A stretch of 62,112 nt of DNA, taken from contig NZ_PVWJ01000011.1 of assembly GCF_003003775.1 (NCBI RefSeq), positions 1-62,112 on the forward strand. The letters run 5' to 3'. The DNA is from Merismopedia glauca CCAP 1448/3 (GTDB lineage Bacteria > Cyanobacteriota > Cyanobacteriia > Cyanobacteriales > CCAP-1448). Positions 45,668 to 53,245 of the stretch are shown here, piece by piece (positions within the stretch are counted from its first letter, which is position 1; every line of letters begins with the position of its first letter). Under the pieces are notes generated by a model. The model searched no databases, was not told where the DNA came from, and saw nothing but the letters and a program-made list of their open reading frames with translations. A program made the translations under genes and the position numbers.

Positions 45668-46508
45668 CGTATCTCCTCCCCCAAGCTTGCAGTAGATTGA
45701 TAGTCAGCAGCAAAACTAAAGAAATCATCAGCAATACCACCCCTATAGCCGTAGCAGCCGACAAGTCATACTGCTCTAACCTTTGGAAAATTAGCACTGG
45801 TGCAATTAAATCTTTATAGGGCGTATTAGAAGAAATAATCACAGTTGAACCAAATTCCCCAACCGCGCGCGAAAAACCCAAAGCTACACCCGTTAAAACG
45901 GCTGGCATAATCGGCGGAAAAATCACCTTCCAAAAGGTTTGTCCTGGGGAAGCACCCAAACACCAAGCAGCTTCTTCAATATCTTTTTCCATCTCCTGCA
46001 AAACTGGTTGGACAGTCCGCACCACAAAAGGCAGAGAAATAAACGTCATTGCTATACCCACACCCAAGCGAGTAAAAGAGATTTTGATGCCCAGAGGTGC
46101 AAATAAGCTACCAATCCAGCCTACATCGCTATAGACGTTGGCTAGGGTTAATCCTGCAACTGCTGTGGGTAAGGCAAAAGGTAAATCGACTGAAGCATCC
46201 ACTAATCGTTTTAAAGGGAAATCATATCGCACCAATACCCACGCAATTAGAGTCCCAAAGACACCATTAAATAATGCCGTGACTAAGGAAGTAGTGAAAG
46301 TAACATCATAAGCAGCTAAGGCGACTGGACTAGTCACAACTTGCCAAAATCTGGGTAATGGTTCGCTGCTAGCTTTGACAAACATAGCCAGTACCGGAAT
46401 TAGCAACATTACAATGAGGTATGCCCAAGTAATACGCCACGTCCAAGGTAATTTGGTCAAGAAAGCCAGATAGTTCGACCTTTGCTGCCTGGGAAAAGAT
46501 ATAGTCAT
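45657..46508 (-). CDS. cysT: Sulfate ABC transporter permease CysT
   Basis: 283-residue partner permease. EAAWCLGASPGQTFWKVIFP is the EAA loop and FSRAVGEFGSTVIISSNTPY is the sulfate-permease signature. The GGATTTT heptamer array lies between it and sbpA upstream. Confidence 0.95.
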   Translation of the reverse strand: MTISFPRQQRSNYLAFLTKLPWTWRITWAYLIVMLLIPVLAMFVKASSEPLPRFWQVVTSPVALAAYDVTFTTSLVTALFNGVFGTLIAWVLVRYDFPLKRLVDASVDLPFALPTAVAGLTLANVYSDVGWIGSLFAPLGIKISFTRLGVGIAMTFISLPFVVRTVQPVLQEMEKDIEEAAWCLGASPGQTFWKVIFPPIMPAVLTGVALGFSRAVGEFGSTVIISSNTPYKDLIAPVLIFQRLEQYDLSAATAIGVVLLMISLVLLLTINLLQAWGRRYDAS

Positions 46509-46510
46509 TT

Positions 46511-46545
46511 CGATTTTGGATTTTGGATTTTGGATTTTGGATTTT
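46511..46545. repeat. GGATTTT heptamer tandem repeat
   Basis: About four to five perfect units between sbpA and cysT, starting 3 bp before the cysT start codon. Confidence 0.85.
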
Positions 46546-46570
46546 CAGCCCCCTGTAGAGCAGCAGAGAA

Positions 46571-47659
46571 TTAGCGTTGAGTTTTGGCTTGAATTTGGTC
46601 AAATATTGCCCCATCAGCAAAGAATTTCTCTTGGACCTTATCCCAGCCACCGTAATCTTGCACCGTACCTAAATTTTTAACTTTGGGATATTTAGCCGAA
46701 AATTCTTTATTTTGGGCGACACTTTCGGTAACTGGTCGAAATCCAAATTTGGCAAACTCTTGCTGTGCTTCATCTGTATAGAGATATTTGACAAAAGCTT
46801 CTGCAACTTCTCTAGTTTTGTGTTTATCTACGTTTTGATCCACTACAGCAATGGGATTATCGATGGAAATATTAACTTCGGGAACCACGTAGTTAACCTT
46901 TTCTCCCTTTTGTTGCGCCAGAATAATCTCGTTTTCGTAGTTAATCAGTGCATCTCCTTGACCCTGCTTCAAAAATACATCGGTAGCTTCACGAGCATCT
47001 TTGGTTAGAACAGGCACGTTTTGGTAAACTTTGCTGACTAAATCTAAGGCTTTAGCTTCATCTCCCCCAGTTTTAATCACATAATTCCATAAAGCCAAGA
47101 AATTCCACCGCGCTACACCAGAGGTTTTGGGGTCGGCGGTGATTAAACCAACTCCATCTTGAGCTAAATCGTTCCAGTTATTAATTCCTTTTGGGTTTCC
47201 ATCACGCGTAACTAAAACGGCAACTGATTTAGAAACAATGCTGTTGTTAGGAAATTCTTTTTCCCAACCAGGCTCAATTAAACCTGCTTGAGAAATTTTT
47301 CCCGTATCTGAAGCTAGGGCTAGGTGGACGACATCAGCCTCTAAACCATCGATTACGGCTCTGGTTTGAGATCCAGAACCACCATAACTGGTTTTAAACG
47401 TCACGTTTTGACTTTTTTCCTGCTTCCACTTCTGTACAAATTTGGGAAGAATGGCTTCGTGTGCGGCTTTAGTCACGGCGAAGGAAACTAAAGTTAACTC
47501 TACATCTGACTTATTCGCAGCAACTGAGCTAGAGGTATTGCTATTGGAGCAAGATGCCATAACTGAACTCAAGCTCACACCTACCAAAAATAGAGCTAGT
47601 AAGCTTTTCCAAGATTTTAATCTCCATCCTCTGTTTGAAAGCTTTCCCCAGATGTTCAT
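46571..47659 (-). CDS. sbpA: Sulfate-binding lipoprotein SbpA
   Basis: 362-residue periplasmic binding protein. The signal sequence ends in a lipobox with Cys37 (SVMASC), so it is probably membrane-anchored. The sulfate-ligand region FKTSYGGSGSQTRAVIDGLE, then DVVHLALASDTGKIS, is typical. The family C-terminus includes EAFVKYLYTDEAQQEFAKFG. Gene order is sbpA-cysT-cysW. The ATPase gene cysA is not in the cluster. A pair of inverted repeats lies upstream. Confidence 0.95.
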   Translation of the reverse strand: MNIWGKLSNRGWRLKSWKSLLALFLVGVSLSSVMASCSNSNTSSSVAANKSDVELTLVSFAVTKAAHEAILPKFVQKWKQEKSQNVTFKTSYGGSGSQTRAVIDGLEADVVHLALASDTGKISQAGLIEPGWEKEFPNNSIVSKSVAVLVTRDGNPKGINNWNDLAQDGVGLITADPKTSGVARWNFLALWNYVIKTGGDEAKALDLVSKVYQNVPVLTKDAREATDVFLKQGQGDALINYENEIILAQQKGEKVNYVVPEVNISIDNPIAVVDQNVDKHKTREVAEAFVKYLYTDEAQQEFAKFGFRPVTESVAQNKEFSAKYPKVKNLGTVQDYGGWDKVQEKFFADGAIFDQIQAKTQR

Positions 47660-47684
47660 GAATTTTGCCTACCTATTTAATCTA

Positions 47685-47727
47685 CTATAAACACGTGTAG
47701 ATTTAGTATTTTATCTCTTGTTTATAG
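47685..47727. promoter_or_regulatory. Inverted repeat upstream of sbpA
   Basis: CTATAAACA at 47685-47693 and TGTTTATAG at 47719-47727, perfect 9-bp arms 25 bases apart, 26 bp from the sbpA start. It is a candidate operator, for example for a LysR-type (CysR/NtcB-like) regulator. Confidence 0.45.
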
Positions 47728-47759
47728 ATGTTACTGAAGCGGCAGGAAAAAAGCAATAG

Positions 47760-47797
47760 TTAATCTCCAGTTTTTCGATCAATTAACCGGAGATTAA
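47760..47797. promoter_or_regulatory. Inverted repeat in the sbpA divergent region
   Basis: TTAATCTCC at 47760-47768 pairs with GGAGATTAA at 47789-47797. It lies between sbpA and the HMA-like gene, which are transcribed away from each other. It could be an operator or the stem of a 5' UTR. Confidence 0.4.
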
Positions 47798-47919
47798 TAA
47801 GGTTGACTTCTGCTATATCGCATCTCCCTCGGAAGAAAAACTAAAATCTACCTGAAGCGCAATGCAAGGCTAAGTCTAAAGCCTCACAATCGGGAATTAT
47901 GTGAGTTTATAGGAAATAT

Positions 47920-48120
47920 ATGGCATTAAAACTGAGCGTTCCCACTCTTAACGATAGTGAAGCGGCTAAAGAAATCAAAGACGTTATCCTCACGTCTGAA
48001 CCTGACGCGAAAGTAGATTTCGATCTGGAATCAAAAACAGTGACAATAGAAGCAAAAGCATCTGAAGAAACTTTTAAGCAATTAATTGAAGCTACAGGGC
48101 ATCATATTGCTTCTTATTAA
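47920..48120 (+). CDS. HMA-like domain protein lacking the CxxC metal site
   Basis: 66-residue protein with the ferredoxin-like fold pattern of heavy-metal-associated domains: LKLSVPTLNDSEAAKEIKDV, then DPDAKVDFDLESKTVTIEAK and a helix ETFKQLIEATGHHI. The CxxC that normally binds Cu or Cd is replaced by NDSEA, so ordinary metal chaperone activity is unlikely. Two histidines near the C-terminus are the only obvious ligands. It is divergent from sbpA. Confidence 0.75.
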   Translation: MALKLSVPTLNDSEAAKEIKDVILTSEPDAKVDFDLESKTVTIEAKASEETFKQLIEATGHHIASY

Positions 48121-48124
48121 TTAA

Positions 48125-48150
48125 AAGGAAGAGGGAAGAAGGAAGAAGGG
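48125..48150. repeat. GGAAGAA heptamer tandem repeat, short
   Basis: Three to four degenerate units directly after the HMA-like gene's stop. Confidence 0.7.
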
Positions 48151-48185
48151 AAAAGAAATCTACAATTTAACTGTACAGCAGCTTA

Positions 48186-49574
48186 CTAGCCATTTTGGTT
48201 TTGTTGCAGCCAATCTTTACCAACTTGGATAGTTACATCAGAACCTACATTTCCCGAAGCTTCTACCCGTACTTCTCCCAATCCCAGTTGAGTTTGAATG
48301 GCTTTAGCACTAGCTTCATCACCTTGTTGAGCAATGGTGCGAGTGACTCCTAGAGGTTCGGGTATCGGTTCGGCGATGTAGATATTTTTATACCCAGCAG
48401 CAGTGAGTTTTTTGACTAAAGCTTGAACAGCTTGGCGATCGCCCGTGCTATCCTGTATTGCTACTCGCACTCGACTAGGTTGAATGATACCTGAAGAGAT
48501 TTCACCACGACCAAAATATTGAGCCACCAGGGTTTTAATCTTGTTTTCGTTGGGTAACCAGTAACTAACTCCATTGCGTCCGTTACCATTAAAGTCACCA
48601 GGGAGAATTAAACTTTGGGGGCGATCGCTTTTAGTTTGCACTACAAAACTCGCTACCGCCAACAATTCTTCTACCTTCAAATTAGTATCAATATAACCTT
48701 GAATCGTGGGAATTAATTCGGGAATCTTTGCCACTGTCGCAGGTGTGAGAGATTGCTCTAAAATAGCCTGCATTACTGCTTGCTGGCGCTGAATTCTGCC
48801 CAAATCTCCCAAGGCATCGTGACGGAATCGCAATAGCTGCAATACCTGATTCCCGTTGAGGTGTTGTTTACCTTTTTTGAGATCGATGTAGAGGTGCTGA
48901 GAATCATCTCGATATTTTAGATCTTTGGGGACATTTACTGTCACTCCTCCCAAAGCATCTACCAGTTTTTCTACTCCAGCCACATTAACTCGCAAATAGC
49001 GATCTATTTCTACCCCTTGTAATAGATTAGTGACTGTTTTGGCAGTTAGGGCTGGTCCTCCTAAAATATTAGTCGTATTAATTTTTTGGACTCCCTGCGC
49101 TTCTAGTTCCACACGGGTATCGCGGGGAATCGACAGCATAATAATTTTCTTGGTATCGGGATTTAGCCTGACTAAGAGCATTGTGTCAGCTAATCCTTTA
49201 AAGGAATTCACCTGAGCTTTATATCTCAAGTTTTGACTGTCTGGAGGTGGATTATCAACATCAGAAGACAATACACTCATCCCCATCACCAAAATGTTAA
49301 CTGGACGAGTGACTTGAGGAAGGTGTAAGTCTCCTCCAGAAAAACTCTTTCCTTGGTTAAATATGGCTGCTTCTTCAGGACTTAGCTTTTGCTGTAGTAA
49401 GGGAGTTGTGGATAAAGATACAGCTAGTAAGGCTCCTGCGGCGGCTGAAACAGACGCTATAGCCAATAAGACCAAAGATAACCCCAACCAACTTACCTGC
49501 TGTTTCCGAGTCGATTTGTGGGCAGTTTTAGGGGAGTTTTTGCCGGAATGATGATGGGGTTGACGATTAGACAC
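48186..49574 (-). CDS. LytR-CpsA-Psr (LCP) family protein
   Basis: 462-residue cell-envelope enzyme. A cytoplasmic basic N-terminus (residues 1-28, His/Lys rich) leads to one membrane helix (VSWLGLSLVLLAIASVSAAA). The LCP domain has LLVRLNPDTKKIIMLSIPRD, the acidic lipid-phosphate site (LGGVTVNVPKDLKYRDD) and LLRFRHDALGDLGRIQRQQA. A LytR C-terminal domain follows (about 370-460). It is likely to transfer glycan polymers from a lipid carrier onto peptidoglycan or another envelope acceptor. Confidence 0.93.
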   Translation of the reverse strand: MSNRQPHHHSGKNSPKTAHKSTRKQQVSWLGLSLVLLAIASVSAAAGALLAVSLSTTPLLQQKLSPEEAAIFNQGKSFSGGDLHLPQVTRPVNILVMGMSVLSSDVDNPPPDSQNLRYKAQVNSFKGLADTMLLVRLNPDTKKIIMLSIPRDTRVELEAQGVQKINTTNILGGPALTAKTVTNLLQGVEIDRYLRVNVAGVEKLVDALGGVTVNVPKDLKYRDDSQHLYIDLKKGKQHLNGNQVLQLLRFRHDALGDLGRIQRQQAVMQAILEQSLTPATVAKIPELIPTIQGYIDTNLKVEELLAVASFVVQTKSDRPQSLILPGDFNGNGRNGVSYWLPNENKIKTLVAQYFGRGEISSGIIQPSRVRVAIQDSTGDRQAVQALVKKLTAAGYKNIYIAEPIPEPLGVTRTIAQQGDEASAKAIQTQLGLGEVRVEASGNVGSDVTIQVGKDWLQQNQNG

Positions 49575-49635
49575 GGGTTGAGCTAAGTAAAGGTAGAGGA
49601 ATCTAGACGGGCTAAGGTATCAGGAGCAATTTTCC

Positions 49636-49998
49636 CTACTTTAGCACTCGTTTACCCAAACGGTTAAAACTTGGTAATTCAACCGTTTGACGTTGCCAAA
49701 TCCTGACCATCAGCCAGATACTTAATAAAAAGTAGCCAGAAGTGAGGAAACTGTTCGTAATTAATAACCTAATTGCCCATAAATCGCTCTCTGGAGCGCC
49801 TGCATTCAACAAAGTATATCCAAAAAGCCAACCAAAAGCTAAGATAACCGCTACACGACTAACGGCTTGTTCTGGTTCGTCTCTTTGACCACGATACAAT
49901 GTCCATAAGGCTGGGAAAAACCCCAGCACGGGTACTAGATAAAGAAACAGTCTTAACCTTCTAGTATCTTGATTTTCGAGGGGATCTGGGGTTTTCAT
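49636..49998 (-). CDS. Small membrane protein, unknown function
   Basis: 120-residue protein with three hydrophobic helices (LFLYLVPVLGFFPALWTLYR, AVILAFGWLFGYTLLNAGAP and SFLTSGYFLLSIWLMVRIWQ). The charged ends are cytoplasmic-like. I recognise no named family. It lies between the LCP gene and DUF3172 on the same strand and may be cotranscribed with the former. Confidence 0.75.
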   Translation of the reverse strand: MKTPDPLENQDTRRLRLFLYLVPVLGFFPALWTLYRGQRDEPEQAVSRVAVILAFGWLFGYTLLNAGAPESDLWAIRLLITNSFLTSGYFLLSIWLMVRIWQRQTVELPSFNRLGKRVLK

Positions 49999-50006
49999 AA
50001 GGTAAA

Positions 50007-50037
50007 TCTGACTTCTGACTTCTGACTTCTGACTTCT
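50007..50037. repeat. TTCTGAC heptamer tandem repeat
   Basis: Four units between the start of the 120-residue gene and the stop of the DUF3172 gene. Confidence 0.85.
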
Positions 50038-50576
50038 TAGAAGTTATCTGTATCTCCACCTCCACCAGTTTGATTGCGGAAGAAGTTTTGCGCGGCTTCG
50101 TTTTGATAGATACAAGCAATTTGCGGATTATCTTCTAATTTCCCAGTAAAGCCAAAGGTATTGATTCTTTGTTTGCATTTTTGCACTTGCTCTTGGGTAA
50201 TTAGTTTTCTTTCTTCTAAGACTACCCAGTTATTGCTTCGTAACACACATCCTGGACGCATACTGGGTTGAGCGACATAAACGTTGAAGGGGTTCATTGT
50301 GACAAACAACCGCGTATCCATGACCATAGCACTAGCACCATATTGGAGACAAATATCGGCATTTGGTGCAGCAATATCGATCGCTTCTCGCGATACCACA
50401 TTAGTACCGGTACTAGTAACAGCAGTGGTGCTAAAAGCAATGCCTACTCCAATTCCTAACACAAAAATCCCGCCTAAAATAGCGATGGAACTGTAATTAA
50501 AGGCTGAAGACTTGGTAGAGGCATTTTTCGGTGAGGTATACGGGGAATTATAAGCTCTAGTTGGTCTGCGTTTCAT
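50037..50576 (-). CDS. DUF3172 protein
   Basis: 179-residue cyanobacterial protein. A basic N-terminus (residues 1-25) precedes one membrane helix (SIAILGGIFVLGIGVGIAFS). The outer domain carries DICLQYGASAMVMDTRLFVT, VYVAQPSMRPGCVLRSNNWV and CIYQNEAAQNFF, which is the DUF3172 pattern. Paired cysteines suggest disulfides, so an extracytoplasmic domain is likely. Function unknown. Confidence 0.85.
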   Translation of the reverse strand: MKRRPTRAYNSPYTSPKNASTKSSAFNYSSIAILGGIFVLGIGVGIAFSTTAVTSTGTNVVSREAIDIAAPNADICLQYGASAMVMDTRLFVTMNPFNVYVAQPSMRPGCVLRSNNWVVLEERKLITQEQVQKCKQRINTFGFTGKLEDNPQIACIYQNEAAQNFFRNQTGGGGDTDNF

Positions 50577-50715
50577 ATTTGGCGATGGGGAAGTTGCTTA
50601 CTGGTAACTAAAGTATCGCTTTTTTATCTCAGTCTGCCTACAGGCGATCGACACTGAGTTGCTCGATTATTTTCAAAAAATGTAAACTGTAACCTGCACG
50701 ATCGCTTGTTAACCT

Positions 50716-51504
50716 GTGAAATCAAAATCTTTATCATTTTTTATCTCTGACAGTATTACCGTTTTCTGGGGAGATTGGCTCGATCTTCGAGTCAGAATTT
50801 GGCAAGTTGTCGCTTCTGGATTAGTATCTCCTTTAATTTATATTCTGGCTTTTGGTTTGGGTTTAGGAAGTTCAATTAAGCCAGGTGTTACTTCTGGTTC
50901 GAGCAATTATTTAGAGTTTATTTTGCCAGGAATGGTAGCTCTTTCTTCTATGGTAATTAGCTTTGGGGGAACCACGTTTTCTATCTGTGGAGAAAGGTTA
51001 TTTACTAAAACTTTTGAAGAGATGTTATTACTCCCTATCAATCCTTTGTCTCTACATATTGGCAAGATGTTAGCGGGGATAGTTCGGGGTTTATTAACTT
51101 CAGCCGCCGTGATTGTAGTAGCTGTGTTATTTACTGGTAAAATATTTAGTTTTCTCAATCCCTTATTTTTACTAGTTGTAATACTTAATTGTGCTGTATT
51201 TTCAGGGTTGGGGGTAATAGTTGGATTAACGGTTAAATCTTTAGAAAGTGTGGGTTTATATAACAACTTTGTGATTATTCCCATGTCGTTTTTGGGAGCT
51301 ACATTTTTCGATCCCGCTCAGTTACCAATTGCCCTGAAAACTATTGTTTATCTACTACCATTAACTTATACTGCGATCGCTTTAAGAGCCGCCGCATATT
51401 TACCTTTATCTGAGTTTCCTTGGTACTCAATTCCCGTATTATTAGTAATTGCGATCGCTCTATCTTTTTGGGGTGCGTATAAGTTCGCTCATCAGCAAGA
51501 TTAG
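50716..51504 (+). CDS. ABC-2 type transporter permease
   Basis: 262-residue ABC-2 exporter permease with about six helices. The first part WLDLRVRIWQVVASGLVSPL is the standard start and FILPGMVALSSMVISFGGTT the ABC-2 core. NNFVIIPMSFLGATFFDPAQ LP is the late family motif. Start is a GTG at 50716. No ATPase lies beside it, so its partner is elsewhere. It could export a polysaccharide, lipid or drug; unknown. Confidence 0.9.
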   Translation: MKSKSLSFFISDSITVFWGDWLDLRVRIWQVVASGLVSPLIYILAFGLGLGSSIKPGVTSGSSNYLEFILPGMVALSSMVISFGGTTFSICGERLFTKTFEEMLLLPINPLSLHIGKMLAGIVRGLLTSAAVIVVAVLFTGKIFSFLNPLFLLVVILNCAVFSGLGVIVGLTVKSLESVGLYNNFVIIPMSFLGATFFDPAQLPIALKTIVYLLPLTYTAIALRAAAYLPLSEFPWYSIPVLLVIAIALSFWGAYKFAHQQD

Positions 51505-51595
51505 AGGAAAATTGAGTTAAATCTTCCAGTAGGGTAGCACAGAAAGCAGATTAAGAAGTATATTCTAAGCTGATACCGTTCTCAGGAGCCAAATT

Positions 51596-52366
51596 ATGCA
51601 AACATCTGAAGTTTCATACTCAGACTATAGTGCTTGGAACCCCAAAGAGTATCTTGAGGAATATTATGCCAATGTCATGTCTGATGAGGCATTCTGTCTG
51701 GGATTTTTAGTAGAATCGCTCCGGAGAATACAGGGTGTCTCTGTAGCTTTAGATTTTGGTAGTGGTCCCATTGTATCTCACCTGCTACCATTGGTGGCTA
51801 AGGCGCAAGAAATTCATACTTCAGAGTATATAGAATCAAATCGGCTCGAAATTCAGAAGTGGCTCAGTGCTGATGCAGATGCCTACAATTGGCGAGCTTT
51901 TACTTTAGAAATTTTACGCTTAGAAGGTTTGTCGTCACCCACTGAATTAGACGCTCAAACCAGAGAAAAAGAACTTCAACAGCGAGTGACTCAAGTGTTA
52001 CCTGGTGATGTCAGAGAGGCTAATCCATTAGGAATAGATAAACAAGGATATTATCCCCTTGTCACGGCTCATTACTGCGCTGAGGGAATTAGTCAGAACA
52101 AAGAGGAATGGCAAACCTACATGGGTAATATTATGAGTATGGTTCAGCCTGGAGGTATGTTAATTACTTCTGCTTGTGGTTCTGGAACATTTTATCGGGT
52201 AGGAGATTCCTATTTTCCTTCAACTAAACTGGAACCTCAAGATGTATTAAATTGCTTTTGGGAGAATGGTTTTATCGATCTCGATCTTCGGATCAGACAG
52301 CTTCCTGAGTATTCAGAACAAGGTTTTTTCTACACTATTTTTGCATCAGGTGTGAAGTCTAAATAA
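51596..52366 (+). CDS. NNMT/PNMT/TEMT-type methyltransferase
   Basis: 256-residue SAM-dependent N- or S-methyltransferase. Recognised by likeness to vertebrate nicotinamide N-methyltransferase: WNPKEYLEEYY, ALDFGSGPIVSHLL (motif I, residues 51-63), VLPGDVREANPLG, and MVQPGGMLITSAC. This class is uncommon in bacteria; I recall a cyanobacterial relative, GntF, in guanitoxin biosynthesis. No toxin-pathway genes are adjacent, so a role in small-molecule methylation is inference. The substrate is unknown. Confidence 0.85.
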   Translation: MQTSEVSYSDYSAWNPKEYLEEYYANVMSDEAFCLGFLVESLRRIQGVSVALDFGSGPIVSHLLPLVAKAQEIHTSEYIESNRLEIQKWLSADADAYNWRAFTLEILRLEGLSSPTELDAQTREKELQQRVTQVLPGDVREANPLGIDKQGYYPLVTAHYCAEGISQNKEEWQTYMGNIMSMVQPGGMLITSACGSGTFYRVGDSYFPSTKLEPQDVLNCFWENGFIDLDLRIRQLPEYSEQGFFYTIFASGVKSK

Positions 52367-52453
52367 GATAGGTACAATTAAACCTAAAAGAGTGGGGTGT
52401 ACAAACCTAACACCCCATCGTTGAATATTTTCGATAGAACTCACATTCCGAAG

Positions 52454-53245
52454 TCACCGTAATGTACTGTACAATGCGCCACTCACTTTCTCGTCTCGCC
52501 ATGCTGACATCTTCATGGTAGAGAGAAACAAATTCCAGTCTTGGGGAGATTGACGAATTTCGGCTAAGCGATCACCTGCATCGTACCAAATTTTATGTTT
52601 GAGATAAAAGTCTAATGATGAGCTTAAAGGAGATGGTATGTTTTTAGCTCGCTTGATTAAACCTTGATGAGAGACAGAACCTAGTTCTTGATTTGATTCT
52701 GAATCTTCTTCAGTATTACAGTAAAGGGTAAAATGCCACTTATAGGTTTCTCCTTCGTCTAAAGCTTTAGCTGTCTTAGGAAGAGTGATACTGACAAATC
52801 CAGGTGTTGGTGGCAGCTTAAAGTCACTGCGCCATATCCTAAGCCCATCTGATGTTTCTAGAGAGAATTTTCCCAATTTAACGCGATCGCTTTGGTAGGG
52901 AACATAAAACCAGAAGGTAGGATAACTGCTTAAAGTTAAACCTGAAAACTCTGGATCGGGATCTGGTAAAACTGGAGTGAAAGGTAAAGTAGTCTCTTCG
53001 CAAGAACCGCGAGTTCCTGCGGCTTTTCGACTAGGTTTGGGAGGTATCCCAATTACACGGGGTTTGGGTAGCTGAGCATTAGTTCCTGCACCTGTTTGAT
53101 CGGGAGGTCTGCCAATGACAATCGGTTCAGGTAACACATCCAATGTAGTTGGGGTTTCAGCTTGAGCGACTGAAGGATTCAATTCTACACTTAACTGTAA
53201 TCCTAGAGCCAAATATATGATTATAGGTAGTTGATTTTTATTCAT
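52454..53245 (-). CDS. DUF928 protein, exported
   Basis: 263-residue protein with a signal peptide (LPIIIYLALGLQLSVELNPS, cleavage near AQA). The mature chain has the DUF928 pattern: a Pro-rich region with GIPPKPSRKAAGTRGSCEE, TFWFYVPYQS, and WHFTLYCNTEEDS. It is likely periplasmic. It overlaps the CHAT-CHASE2 gene by 4 bp (ATGA), so it is translationally coupled. It is the last gene of the four-gene operon. Function unknown. Confidence 0.88.
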   Translation of the reverse strand: MNKNQLPIIIYLALGLQLSVELNPSVAQAETPTTLDVLPEPIVIGRPPDQTGAGTNAQLPKPRVIGIPPKPSRKAAGTRGSCEETTLPFTPVLPDPDPEFSGLTLSSYPTFWFYVPYQSDRVKLGKFSLETSDGLRIWRSDFKLPPTPGFVSITLPKTAKALDEGETYKWHFTLYCNTEEDSESNQELGSVSHQGLIKRAKNIPSPLSSSLDFYLKHKIWYDAGDRLAEIRQSPQDWNLFLSTMKMSAWRDEKVSGALYSTLR

